Shown: in pieces, positions 11,861 through 23,747 of the stretch
Numbering within the stretch: the stretch's first letter is position 1
How the letters are laid out: every line of letters starts with the position of its first letter
Source of the DNA: Penium margaritaceum
Lineage: Eukaryota; Streptophyta; Zygnematophyceae; Desmidiales; Peniaceae
Reading direction: 5' to 3'
DNA: 55,532 nucleotides
NCBI GenBank assembly: GCA_023375785.1
Contig: SZWC01018724.1
Span: forward strand, 1 to 55,532
The notes under the pieces: generated by a model
Seen by the model: only the letters and a program-made list of their open reading frames with translations
Told to the model about the DNA's origin: nothing
Database searches by the model: none
Program-made: the position numbers and the translations under genes

Positions 11861-14800
11861 CTCGACGAATATTGCTAAGACTTTGTAGTCCGTTTAGTAA
11901 GGTAAGAATAGTTTTATTGCAATGGAAGTCACAAAGGTGTATGCAAGTTCGGAGATGAAAAGTTTTGTTACCAGCAAAGCTACATGTAGCTCAAATCAAG
12001 TCTGAAATAAATTATTTAAGCATCCTCTTTGGAATCTTAGTAGATAGGTTCAAATGCTAAAAATAATAAATATAATTTAATTAGTAAATTAAAGTAACTG
12101 ATACAACACGATCCTCTTTAGCCATGATCGTGGTAAAAATCACTTGGCGTAGCCGGACCATCTTACGATTAAACGATTGTGTTTCTACTCCCGGTGTAAG
12201 AAAGGGAGTTTTATGAAGAGCGACAAGTCTATGCACCACCACGTATATGGATTCATATCCCTCCAATGTACGAGAGATCTTCTCACAATGTCAAAGCTCA
12301 TGTCATCCCATGACTTTCTTGAAAGGGGGAGAGGCTAAAGTAAAGGTGGTGGTCTTGTAAAAGAAGAGAATTGAGTCATTTCTTAGTGTTGGATGATGTA
12401 GAAATGACATTAGTACGTATTGAGCCCACCTAAAGTAGATTCCATGCTTTTAGAATGTCATGTCCATGAAAAGGCATTCGTCGGACTTGTGTTTTGAAAT
12501 GCGGATATGTGATTTCATATTCAATATGTAAGGTTTTTCTAGCAGTTTACATTGAAAATCCAAAGATGTCTAGATGTGCGGTGGTGGATTTGCAATGGAC
12601 CAATCCTCAGTCAAAATTCCATTTTCATTTCTCAAATGCATACAAAATGAACAATATCTTCTTGTCGTGCTCCTTATACCTTACCTCTACCTTGCATCCA
12701 ATTCTCCACGTATACATGATTGGTTGTTCTCTTTATCAATGCCTTTGGGGCAAATGATTACCATCTCTTGATCAGACGTGTAGTTTCCCATAGTATAGTC
12801 CACCACTTTATTCCCTTGTTTAAGGGATGGCGCTAAGCTCAAACAATTTCTCAAAGATTTCTCAACATTTTTTTCCACTATCCTTGCAACTACATCATGG
12901 TTTCATAAGAAAGAACAAAGAGAAGCACTCTCTCTTGGAACAAATCCATAACAGATCAGTGGTTGTTAGAACTCTAAAGAACAATGAGTCGTAAACGTTG
13001 GTTAGCATTGGTGAATCAAAAACTGCCTTAACTTTAAGTGATATGTCCAATTTCAATGGTGATGTGGTGATATGTCCAATTTCAATGGTGATATGGTGAT
13101 ATGTCTAATTTCAATGGTGTGTCTAATCAACATAAGTAAACGACATAATTTACACATAACTACGTTTCTATAAACATTTTTTCTTTGTAAAAAGGAATCA
13201 ATTTCGATATCTTTCTAGTTGTCTCCAACTAGTAGCCCCTGAGACATTCAATTGATGGATTTACAAATGTAAAAGATTTAATATTACAACCATGAATTTT
13301 TATGTGCCATATGTGATTAGGAAAGGTGCAGCCTTATTGTAAAATGGTCCATTTACATCACCAAATCAAAGTCAATGTTATGGTTGATTTTTCTTCAATT
13401 TGTTTCTTGAGAGAGCTTACCAGAAACTCCATGTGTTTGTAGTAGATGTAATTGTTCTCAATGGTGATGTTCTTCAATGCCAGATGATGTAAACATATGT
13501 GCATTTTATTTAATGCCAATTGATTTGAATATATGTGCCAAGGAGCAGACAAGTGTTGTGTACAGTGACAAGATATTCGGATGATCACCATTGATCATCA
13601 AATCTAACAATGTTTTCTCTAATCACCTTGTGGTCTCTATCTCGTGATTTGCTTTTGTTTTTAGTCTTTATCTTGCAAAGAGGTTCATTGTAAGCACTAC
13701 ACCACATCTCTACTGTTAATATTAATGCAAAGTGTTCATGAAAAGCCCTCAAGACTCCTCAACAAAGGATTCCAACTTGAAAAGATCTACAAACTTGTCA
13801 ACTACCAAGGTTGATTTTGTCTCCAGTACAATTATGTTATTCCATAATTCTTTGTCTCAACTTAGATGAGAGAAATTTTTGCTCATCGTCCATGGTTTGG
13901 TTGCTCAATTTCAATGATTTTGGTTGCACAAAATGTCTAACAATTTAAACAAAACACTTTATTGCTTCATCCTTTTATGCTTATTGTAGATAATCATGCC
14001 TTGTTGGTCCTTCGAACATGGTTTGGCCCTTCTCTTGATCATGTAGGCATGATCTAGTATTGCATAGAAGCTTACTTACAACTTGTGCACGTATGGGATT
14101 GTAAACCTAAAGATAATTGTTTGGTCACACACTTAGCGGTTTTCTATATCATTGTGTTTTACGCGTATTCAATTCTAGGTTGAAGTGGTTGGCAGTGCTA
14201 TTAGATGTATAGTCATCCATCGATATTCTTTTCATTGTACATCCTTCGTTTTTCTTACAAATTAACTTCCAAATCTCATCATTGTGAATAAAAACTTGAC
14301 AAGCTCCTCATTTCGTAGTTCCTACTCCATTCTATGGATTTTATGACCCCTTTCTTTCATTTGCAAGAGTATCACGAACAGGTCATCCTCATTAGAATTT
14401 ATTATCCAAGTAATTGTTGTCTTGAGTGATGTAAGATGTTCAACCAATGGATCACTCAATGTACATAGTTCCCAATAAGGATAAATTAAACCTTCTACTC
14501 CGACCATTTATTTTTTCTTGACTCCTCATTGTTTGCTTGCAACTTCCCTCTCCTTTTCACATGTTTGTATTAGTTTTGGTAGTCACCTGACCCAGGCTTC
14601 AAGCAAGTCTCTTAATCATACTAATGCCATGGATAGACAATGTCCGACTTCATCAAGGATAATATTTATCAACTACAACATTCCTCGGTAATGATATGGA
14701 TTGTTGCTCCACTCTCATGATTCTTTGGTTTCCTGTCTGCAAGAATCCCATTAATTTCTTAAAATGTGATCTCAAAATGTAATCATTTCTAAAGGGTTGT

Positions 14801-15831
14801 CTTACATGTTGACTATGGACGTGGTTTGTCTGCTTTTCACTTGAGGATGTTATAGCAAAAGCAATATTTCTTAGGGGGAAAGTCTCTTCATGTGATGATT
14901 TTGCACAAATGATAAGTGTACTCTATCACAATTGAATAGTATCAAAAGTAACAGAGCTTACAAACTACTCCAATTTCTCATTGAAATTTCCAAAGTGTGC
15001 AAATATGGTGCCCAAAAGAATCCATCTTGTTTTCTAGTGGAGGCATTTTTTAAACACAGAATACATTGATCTACCTTGGAGGTAGAATGTTTGGATTTAA
15101 CAATTTGATAGAATTTGCAAAACAAATTGATCCGGTTTCACCTAACTCCTTCATTTATTTCATTGTTTTCATATAAACCACCATGTGATAGCCATGTCAC
15201 ATAAGAGGAAAACAAGAACAAAATTAACTTTCCATGATTCTTTAACACAATAGAGATCAAATACACCTTTACCTTCTTCAACTAAAAGTAAGTCATTTCT
15301 TCATTTAATGTTCGAGGATCAAACATTAGGGGAAGTGTCATTCAGATTTGGGGCTTGCTGCAAAGTCTGATGTTTCTTTCAATAAGAAATACTTCCCATG
15401 CGCAAGCATTTGACAGCTCCTCCATGAAAAATTATCCATTGATAGTTTTGATATTCATGATTTTCATTCTCATCAATTTCTAGTATACATATTCTTCAAT
15501 ATTTTCTATGTGGCCAGTGCCTTCCATCGTGCCACAATTTTTATGAATAGAAAACGACGTAGTGAAAGTGTGAGTTAAGAATGATGTGTCTTTGTGGTAC
15601 CAACTGTCAAGATTGCTTATTCTACCCTATTATTTGAAATTTTTTCTAGTTTTCAAGATTTCCTTAAAGTTTTTCATTGGTTCTTTGTTACTCTTCAAGA
15701 TATCCTCTCTTAGTTTATATTGCTCATCACCAAACATGCTTACTATCTCACCATTGTACTTGCAAGATTTAAAACCTTTCACATGTTTGACATGCATAAA
15801 AGACTTTTTCAAGGTTCTCTGCTTTTAGTTG
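11861..15831. other. AT-rich decayed region
   Basis: About 4 kb with no convincing gene. A 61-codon minus-strand stretch at 14322-14507 has a D-x2-V-E-H-L-x2-L and N-E-D-D-L-x3-L-L pattern reminiscent of the copia gag (UBN2-like) core, but it is isolated and too weak to annotate. A short 29-bp tandem array lies at 13038-13124. A loose 37-bp direct duplication containing 'CATATGTGC/ATATATGTGCC' lies near 13470-13546. Confidence 0.45.
13038..13124. repeat. 29-bp tandem repeat, three units
   Basis: Units start at 13038, 13067 and 13096, each opening GTGATATGTC-AATTTCAATGG. The first two differ at one position near the end (GATGTG versus GATATG). The third is truncated after about 28 bases. Confidence 0.9.
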
Positions 15832-15843
15832 TTTGAGTGAGAG

Positions 15844-17345
15844 ATAATTGCTCTTTGTGACATCTTGGACATGGCGCAGTCGGATCGACAATCGGAGGTC
15901 TATACGCAACGTTACTGATTTCTATCTGTAAACACCCAGGTGCGGCGCAACCAAGAATTTTTATTGTACAGGCCAAATTCAATTGTGGCATCCAACTCTC
16001 ACGGGGGAAAGGAGGTTGAGTTTTTAGACCGTATTCATAGAAGGACTATGCATGTATGAGCTTTGTCATTATCTGCACAGTGCTAGCAAGCACTACAAAG
16101 TACTTAACCCAGAGCAGTCAGGGTGGGGCTACACCTCACTAGATTTCAAGGAAAACTTGCATAAACATTCAAAGCAGAGCTCTTAAGCAGGTGTTACATG
16201 ACCAACTTAGCATTGCATCAACTACCACATGCACAACTCAACAACTACATCACCTACTACATGCAACTGCATGCGAAGCCAAGAGTGGATATCGCCTGTG
16301 TCAGTTACAACATGCGCAACTGAGAGGCTAAGACCATGGAAAATTTCTCATCATTAAGGAAGCATCCTTGAGGAGGAATTGGCGTGCCTTAGATGGGGAA
16401 TATTTCCTGAGGAGGAAGCTACGACCTTATAGTAGGAAGCTTTTACTAGGCATAGAGAAGCTAGTAAACTTGCGAAGATCTGTTTATAAAAGCAGACCAA
16501 ACTAAATCAATCAAACATCTCCAAGAACAACTCCAAAGCAACTCTAGTTGTAAGACCATTTGTCGATCTCTGCTACACAACGCCTTAAACCAAGACATTC
16601 TAGTTACTCTCATCTCAAATCCTAAGTAAGCTTGGTAGTAGTCTGCCAGCCTGTGAAGGAGGACGCCGTTGACAACTTGAAAGGCCTGACTAGCTCGCCA
16701 TGGTGGCTAGACTACTATGGGCTTGATTTGTCTTGCTTGACATTGCCCATCTATAGGCTAGGAGTTGTGTTCAGGTGTGAAAGCCCAGAGGTAGTGTCTA
16801 ATCTTAGCCTTGCTTTACGGACCTGATACTGTCAGACCTAATGTGCTTCGTGCTTTGTTGGAGTCTCCCTCCGTTGACCTAATGTGTTTGGAAATGCTTT
16901 GTCATTCTAGCTAGGAGGGTCTTAAAGTTATGTTTCTTGCTAAAGTTCCCCTCTATTCACTTAGTGAGCCTGGTATTACTCTACCGGCTTGGCTAGGAGG
17001 GTAGAATGTCCTTTGAAAAACCATTATGTCTGGTTGTGGCTGTCAACGTGGAGAGGAGGCTATTCGTATAATCTGAAGGCCTTTCCACCTAAATGTATAG
17101 TGACCGTGGTGAGACCATTGCAACAACAACCTTGACATCCTAGCAAGGTGTATCGCCCTTGAATGGGGCAGGTTGTGTCAGAGCATTTAGCTAAGTTGTG
17201 TTTTGTCTTTGTTTCTTTATACCACACTTGTACTTGATTTTCTTTTCCAATTACAAGTCTCAATCCACGTATTCCAATTCCACACATTGGAGTACAGGGT
17301 TTGCTTGTTGGGCACAAATATCCTAAGCAACAACAAGACCCCCTT
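15844..17345 (+). mobile_element. Family A long LTR, copy 3
   Basis: Plus-strand copy of the LTR at 135-1638, about 1.5 kb. The TATA box TATAAAA (16485-16491) corresponds in place to the TATA of copy 1. Further matching blocks are CTAGTAA-CTTGC, CTCTAGTTGTAAG, CATTGCCCATC, GGAGGGTCTTAAAGTTATGT, CACCTAAATGTATAGTGACC and CCAATTACAAGT. A purine tract TTGAGTGAGAG precedes its start. A weak PBS-like TTGCATCAAAGC (17347-17358) follows it. With both a PPT-like and a PBS-like flank, it could be a 3' LTR, a 5' LTR or a solo LTR. Confidence 0.7.
16485..16491 (+). promoter_or_regulatory. TATA box of family A LTR
   Basis: TATAAAA about 640 bases into the LTR, at the position equivalent to TATATAA in copy 1. 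It is the likely U3 core promoter. Transcription start and polyadenylation sites are not resolvable by eye. Confidence 0.55.
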
Positions 17346-17358
17346 GTTGCATCAAAGC

Positions 17359-19199
17359 ACGCGGTGACTTCGTCATTTCAAGCTCCTAAAATCTAACATG
17401 AAATAGTTGTCCCTTTATTCTTGTTATTCTCTCATACAAAGTGTTCCACCAAGCAAATTTTGGTACTTTTGAGGGACAAGGTGCTGAGTAGAAGACCATT
17501 CTATCAATGTAAAAATATTAGAAATTTTGTTATGGAATTTTAAACTTACTTTGATGACAATACACAATTCTAAGCAAATTGAATGAGGCATACATTATGT
17601 CTTACGCATTTTGATGATGCAACATGTGCAATGCTACATCATGAGTGCTTGATTTAAGGAAATCTATGAAACATTTTGGGGGTTACAAAAATACGATGTG
17701 GATTTACAAAAAAATTGCACAATGGATAAGTCGACTTAAGAATATCAGAACATTGACCACTTCATAAAGTGAACGAATGTGTTAATGTTTGGGAACAAAA
17801 CAAAAAAGTTCAAGGAAGGAGGCTTTAGATCCCTTAGTTGAGCGGTGTGCAAATCTTAAGGTTGATGTGTGATATGCCATACATGTACTGATAAAATTTC
17901 CCATTTGTAGAGTTGAAATTGTGTATGTTTAGGCCATAGAATAAGATTTTGACTGATTTTAGTCAGGGCTTTCTAGATTGAATATGTTATGAGATGTAGA
18001 AAAGCATGATAGATAGCTTCATGAAGCATATTTTTTAATTTCGATGTGTGGCCTGTGTACTACTAATGCTTTATTATTTGGTTAGTCACTAGTCGCAAAA
18101 TGATTTGAATAAATATGACATGAAACCTAAATCATTAACAAATTTGCAAGCATATTTAATACAAATTTATTATTCATATTTTAATTGTTATTGCCATGTT
18201 TTTAGGGCAACTAGTGCGCTTTGTTGAAATTGCATAACATCCCTTCTTCCCAATCTGTAAGGGGGTTAGTGAAGCCCTTTCTGACGTGATAGAAATAAGG
18301 GCTTTCTACGCTTCACCATTCTTTATCAAGAGCACAAGCAGTTGATTAATTGTAGCGAGGTGGTGCCTGTTAACCCACCTTGCGATCTTGGCCCTCACGT
18401 GAGAATCGGGATCAAGTTATGACCTCTTTGTTTCTTTTTTATACATAACCCTGTTGGTTTGATTTAGGTCTTTCTATGTTCCACTTAGGCATCGCTCGCA
18501 AAGAACATAGACCCCAATATTTGATGAATTTTTCATAGTTGAATTTATCCTTTTCACCGTTGGGAGGTTTGGTTTAATCAACAACCCCATTGGTTTATGT
18601 ACATAATTAGGAATGTGTTGAAGTAATAGTCTTTTTGGAAACATTTAAATTTTTACGCGTGCTTTTTTTCTGAATTCATTATTCTTGCTTGATTCCTTTC
18701 TCTTTAGCTTCCATGATTCCCACGTCTGAAGGAGGGCGTGGCCTCGAACATGCCTAGCACTGCAAGGCTAGTCATAATCTGCTTTGACAATGGCCAAATT
18801 GGGGAGAGAGTGATTGTTTGTGGTCAATTTGAATTTCAGTTCTTGTTGGAACTTCTGTAACATCGCCAAACGAAGAAAAGGACTTCTCAGATTTTGCACT
18901 ACGGCCGAGGCCCATCATCCTTCACGATTTGAACTCCCATGCAGTTTGTCCATATCTTTGATCTGATTCTTTTCAGTGCGCGAGTAGCAACAACCGTTTG
19001 TGCATCTTCCCAGATTCTGAGCTAGCTGTTGGATCGTTGAAGTGCTTGACCAGCACGCAAATGTCTCTTGGAGTTTCTTCGCGGGTTGGAGGTCGCGCTT
19101 AGTCAGCCCGCCAAAACAATCAAAGATTGTTCATTGTTTTCCCGTCACATCTGATTGACCGAACGTTTCCCCTCGCCTGGTTCCCAACAGATCGGCCAA
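17359..19199. other. Region without recognisable gene
   Basis: AT-rich up to about 18.2 kb, then of intermediate composition. No open frame above 60 codons looks coding and no LTR partner was found. The last few hundred bases may be untranslated or 5' coding sequence of the LINE that becomes recognisable after 19.2 kb, but I cannot show it. Confidence 0.45.
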
Positions 19200-19929
19200 C
19201 GGTCGAACCCTCCCCTCACTCATTGCCACAGTCACTCAACAACTAGATCGGTAGGTCCAATACAAAGCTACCTTCCTCTCACAGGAAACAAAAGTTAGAT
19301 GGGCCACACAATCCACCACCCCCTCCTCGGTCATACCAACCAAATGAATCATACCAAAAATAAAACTCTAAAATAATGCATGAATTGACCATCCGGAAGC
19401 AAAATATACACACAAGACGGTATTCCTACGGAAACAACCCGTTTTGTCGCACACATCTATAAGAAACCACATGTCGAAAGCTCTGATTCCTTCCCCCAAG
19501 ATTACGGAAAGGCCTCCCACTCCATGTCTTCGAGCAACTCAATGCACCATTCACCTGTATGAAAATCACTAACGTAGTCATATCAGAACCATCTTCCAAA
19601 GCCCCTGGACAAGACGGCCTCCCAGGAGAATTCAACAAGTAATACGTCACACGTACAAAATTCACTCAATTCTCCCTCAACCACTACAACGCTATGTTCA
19701 ATAACCCCCACTACTACCCCACTTTTTTGCCCCTCCATCGCAATCCTACTCCAAAAGAAGGACGACGCAACGCTCCTAGCGGACCATTTCTCTCCATTAT
19801 AAGGAGTACAAAGTCATTTCCAATTTTCTGGCTGACCAACTCAAGATAGCCCTTCCGTACCTCATCCACCAAGACCAATCAGGCTTTGTCCCACATCGTG
19901 TTGGTTTTCGAGCATCTCTCATTGTACTC
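19200..19929 (+). pseudogene. LINE reverse transcriptase, N-terminal segment
   Basis: Plus-strand translation, with stops and frame changes, gives the hallmark KAPGQDGLPGEF block near 19597-19632. It is preceded by an 'MKITNVV' linker (LINE families have 'I..MK..KAPGPDG' here). Downstream come an L-L-Q-K-K-D-D-like block, a 'K-VISN-LADQLK' region (about 19810-19850) and 'HQDQSGFVPHR' (about 19870-19905). These match the order of non-LTR reverse-transcriptase motifs 0-3. The segment is cut at 19929 by a solo LTR and continues at 20747. I do not recognise an endonuclease upstream, so the LINE is either 5'-truncated or too decayed there. Confidence 0.85.
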
Positions 19930-20746
19930 TGTTGTGTCCTCTCGGCTTGAGTACATTGGCGTGCAGATGACTCACAGTGAGACTTGACGCTGCTGGAGAG
20001 ACGCGCGGTGGAGACGGCGCGTTCTGAGGCCCACGCATCGTTCGCTGAAGCCTCCTCCTACGGCGATGCGCTGAGCTCCATCGGCAGGCCTTCGCGGCGG
20101 TCGAGCCACCGGCGGTCACTGCCACTGCAGATGCTGTTTCTATGCACTCAGCTCTGTTTCTGGTTGTTGCATTGCGTCTGCATCGTCATGCTATGCCTAG
20201 GGTCCATGTCTCCTTCTATGTGGCCCTGCTTGGCGTCACTGATTGTCGTAGGCACTGCCCGGGTTTGGGCAGCCATAAATCTTTGCTGCTATTATTCTAG
20301 CTGATTCTGACCGCACGACTGCGTTTGCAGCGTCAATATTATGGTATAGTCCAGTTTTCAGGCAAAACAGACGATGCCCGGGTTTTGGGCTGTCGGGCGT
20401 CTGGCAGGGCTAACCGAGAAAACCCTGCTTGCCAGACAATAGGTCTAGCACTATTTTCTGATTGGCTGGTTAGCTGAGTAACAAGTTCTACACTAGTGGG
20501 GAGGAGCTAGAACTTGGAGGGTCTCCCATTTTTGCTCATTCTTCATTCCTAATCAGTCACTTTCAGTTTTTAGCTGCTTTCTGGCGCTAACATTGGCGCG
20601 CACATTTTTGGGTAACAAACCCAGAGCACCAGACTTAGACTCTAGAGCAGCAGATTAAGGGGGCAGATGACTTAAGCAACGAGCGTGGAAGCCCGCATGC
20701 TGCATCAACAACGCTGCTGCCCCAACCTGCTGCCTAGGTTTTTCCA
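19930..20746 (+). mobile_element. Solo LTR, copia family B, inserted in LINE
   Basis: Starts TGTTGTG and ends CCA. It aligns with both LTRs of the element at 36992-47246: CCTCTCGGCT, GCTGATTCTGACCGCACGACT, GGTCCAGTTTTCAGG-AAAAC, GGCCGTCGGG-GTCTGGCAGGGC, GCCAGACAA, AGACTTAGACTCTAG-GCAGCAGA and GCATCAACAACG-TGCTGCC. No internal sequence is present on either side and the LINE resumes directly after it, so this is a solo LTR, probably left by LTR-LTR recombination. I could not read a clean target duplication. Confidence 0.88.
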
Positions 20747-21193
20747 GCTAGCAATATCTATCACACCCTAACCCAGCTACAAGACATTCACCTCCAGGCT
20801 ACTACAACCAAGATCCCGCTCTAGTACCTTGTGGCAGATTTTGAATACTCCTATGACTCCCTCAACCGCGCTTTTCTAAATGAGGCTCTCACCCACCTTG
20901 GTTCCCATCACCCTTCATCCGAGGCACACACCCAAACCCAACTACTTGTTAGTGGACACCATACCACCCCTCTTACCCTCGAATCCGGGGCTCAACAAGG
21001 CTTTCCATTGGCACCCGCCCTTCTCATCTGCGCTATGGAACCCATTACAGACTACATTTGCGAGCGCCTCCCGAGCGTCCCCATCGCCCCTCACACTCGA
21101 AGAACATTTACCGGATACGCATAACTATCACCCGGTCTATAGACGGGCTCAAGAAATGCAGCCGCCTCCTTTGAACAGTAACTAAGCTCACAG
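20747..21193 (+). pseudogene. LINE reverse transcriptase, catalytic segment
   Basis: Continues the LINE after the solo LTR. It shows the motif A block ADFEYSYDSLNRAFL (from about 20834; consensus DFEKAYDSVNW, with the first catalytic aspartate present), 'LLVSGH' (about 20943), the motif B block QQGFPLAPALL (about 20993-21025; consensus RQGCPLSPLLF) and a degraded YADD motif reading GYA followed by a frame break (21110-21125). It is interrupted at 21193 by element 1. The reading frame after 21193 resumes at 28892. Confidence 0.9.
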
Positions 21194-21827
21194 TGAGAAG
21201 ATGTGTGGAAGCTTCCTAACGATACAACCGCTGACTAGGCGTCAGTACCTGGTAAGACAGTGGCGACAGTCACAAGTTGTACACAATAGTAAGGGTCCGG
21301 CAAGGAGACACAAGGCATAATGCTTCAATAACATTTGCGAAGAGAAATGAATACTGACACGTCCATGGCATTCGTAGCTGTTGCGGGGCACAGCGGGTGT
21401 CGCACGCGAAAGCACAAGATATGTCCTAAAACCGACCCAACACCAATGTTTTGGCCGTAACTCGGCGTAGACATGTGAGAACGCTACGCTGTCTGAACCT
21501 AGACGTGCAAAAGCACAAGCTGGACACTTTGACTGGTCACATGCATGCATCCGGCTTCAAACGGTGGACACACAATAAAAAAGCATGCAAATCGGGCCCA
21601 CGGCCAGTCCATCGATAAACTCCAACGTGATGTAGAAAAAATACACGAGATCCCGTGCAGCGTCCAGAGCTCAAGGACGGTCGTCGGTCAGCTCTACGCT
21701 AGTAGTCTACCACTAGACGACGCACCGGTACCACCAGGGTCCGCATCATGGACTTGCATAGGTATGGACACGGCCAAGTGGTCACAGTAAACTGTAGAGG
21801 TCGACAAGAACGTCACAAATCACAACA
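21194..21827 (-). repeat. 3' LTR of element 1
   Basis: 634 bp on the minus strand from TGTTGTGATTTGTGACG to TTCTCA. It pairs with 28253-28891 along its whole length and also with the plus-strand LTR at 47610-48243. It shares the block 'AAAAC-GG-CCAAAAC' and the CATGCAAATCGGGCCCACGG motif with the 5' LTR. Confidence 0.93.
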
Positions 21828-21838
21828 CTCCCCCATGA
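21828..21838 (-). promoter_or_regulatory. Polypurine tract of element 1
   Basis: Minus strand TCATGGGGGAG directly precedes the TGTTG start of the 3' LTR. This is the standard plus-strand primer site for Ty1/copia replication. Confidence 0.8.
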
Positions 21839-22500
21839 CCCGATGGTACGCATGTCCATACACGTGCAACACTGAAACGAGTACAACAACGAGGGCAAGA
21901 CCAGTCGTGACACTGACATAGAGACACCCCACACTCAACCACTCTCAGGCAAGGGGCGAAGCCCAACAAAACGAATGGCCACCAGAACGTTCCCGCGTGC
22001 TAGTGCCTTCATCAAGAAGTTGACTCACTACATGTTAGTACCAACCCATACGACGGAGATCATGTGTCACTCCACCAGATCATGCACAAATTGATGCTCA
22101 ACAACAATGTGCTTTGTGCGATCGTGAAAGACACCAGAGTTCTCTGCAATGGCAAGAGCTCATTGGTTGTCGCAACGAAGCACAATGGCAGGTACTGACT
22201 GACCCAACTCAAGGAACATGCTCTGTAGCCATAATTCCTCAGCGCACCCTACACCCAGAGCAACATACTCTCCCTCCGATGAGCTACGCGCAATGCAGCC
22301 TTGCTTCCTGCACCGCCAAGACACAACGGTACCACCAAGCAAGAACACGTAACCGGTGCTACTGCGTCCATCTGGACTCCAGGCCCAGTCGCTGTCGGTG
22401 TAGTTTTCAAGGACCACCGAACACCGCTGGCGAAAGCAGAGTTCGAGGTACGGTGTGGAGACCACGTACCGCACCACTCGCACAGCCGCATGAAGGGATA
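21839..22500 (-). pseudogene. Copia RNase H domain, element 1
   Basis: Minus-strand translation of 22160-22483 shows the copia RNase H core: YTDSDWAWSPDGRSSTGYVF, then VSWRCRKQ and SSSEGEYVAL, close to the consensus YTDSDWAG..RRSTSGY..F..G.AVSW.SKKQ..VALSSTEAEYVA. Both the first acidic centre (TDSDW) and SSSEGEY are present. Further downstream (about 21880-22130), 'DRTKHIVVEHQFV' and 'VNFLMKAL' match the usual terminal motifs TKHIDVRYHF and ADFLTKAL. Stops (for example before and after the VNFL block) break the frame. It is the last domain of pol before the polypurine tract. Confidence 0.88.
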
Positions 22501-23747
22501 TAGCGCGTGGAGCCTGCGAAAACTGTGCAAGGAGGTTGACGACGAAGGCAATGTCAGGGCGTGTGGTAGTGTCAGGGCCAGGTATATCAAAGATCTGTTG
22601 AGACAGAGGTACAAGGTCACATACACTATCTCCCCCAACTGTGTGGGATCATCCACCTTCACGGCATCCTACCCGTTAGGTGTGAGAGGTGTGAAGGTCA
22701 TGGGCACTACGCCAAGGAGGTTGCTAAGCGGTCCTCCACAACACATGCGTATCGGGCCTGATGCAGCAGTAGTGTCCGACGTTTGCGGTCTCACACGAAC
22801 TCCATGCCAAGAAACACCGTTGCAAGAGCAAGGTCCTTCATCCTATAGGGAGTCAAGAAGACCGCGTTGGCCTCCTTCACGGCCTCCATGGAAGGAGACA
22901 CGACCCGAATGTCATCAACATGGACCAGGATGGCGGTGAACTGCTCACGCTGCCGTCAGATAAAGAGAGAGGGATTCACCTCGCTCTGTACATATCGCGC
23001 ACAAGTCAGGGTGCCAGTGATCTCCTGGTTCCAACACCGAGGAGACGGCTTGAGGCCGTACAAGGACTTGCGCAAGCGCCAGACCTTGTCACCGTCCTCT
23101 AAGCCAGGTGGCTGAGCCACGTAAATCTCCTCATCCAGAGAGCCATGGAGGAACACATTGTTCACGTCCATCTGGTGTAGTTCCCAGTCATGCTGAGCCA
23201 CTACACCAAACAGAGTGCGAACTGAGGTCATGCGGCCGACAGGGACAAAGGTGTCAATGTAATTGATGCCCGTGATGTGAGAGTACCCCTTGATGACCAA
23301 GCGAGCCTTGTGGCGTTCCAGTGAGCCATCCAGATTCTCTTTCTCGCAAAAGACCCACTTGACCTGAATAGCCTTCCTCCTAGGCGGAAGGTCGACAAGC
23401 TCGTAAGCTCCGTGCTCTCGGATGGCACAAAGCTCATCCTCGCAGGAAGCACGCTGGTCGTCAGCAACCTGTGATAAGAGAGCTTCCCTCAGTGTGCTCG
23501 GGTTAGGCGCAATAGAGGGAGAGCTCTGAATGACAACATCACACGCCTCTGTGATAGGTCTGACGACCACAAGGTTAGCTGCTCCATCACAAGCGATGTT
23601 AAACTCGCAAATGACGAGATTGTGCCCTACGAGACACGCTGGATGGACCTCTATGTGCTCATTGCGGACAATGAGGCCCAGGGCCTTTGTGCCGGGATCA
23701 CCACTCGCGATGCTGTGAGTGGAGCGCCTAATTACAAGACTTGACAC
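22500..23747 (-). pseudogene. Copia reverse transcriptase (RVT_2), element 1
   Basis: Long open stretch on the minus strand at 22956-23747 (263 codons): N-terminal 'EDELCAIREHGAYELVDLPP', then VKWVFCEKENLDGSLERHKARLV, the motif A region WELHQMDVNNVFLHGSLDEEIY (catalytic Asp present), and WRLRKSLYGLKPSPRCW. After a stop it continues with VHVDDI at 22911-22925, equivalent to YVDDLL with the paired aspartates kept, then 'YRMKDLALATVFLGMEF'. Decayed thumb and connection sequence follow to about 22500. It makes cDNA in virus-like particles when intact; here stops at the palm and thumb would block it. The long plus-strand frame at 22301-22939 is its antisense shadow. Confidence 0.92.

Noticed and set aside
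18266..18320. Apparent inverted repeat GTGAAGCCCTTT / AAGGGCTTT-CTTCAC
   Set aside because: Only about 6-7 bases pair at each block and the spacing does not allow one continuous stem.
22301..22939. 212-codon plus-strand open frame
   Set aside because: It is antisense to the element 1 reverse transcriptase (VHVDD and thumb) and has no family resemblance of its own.
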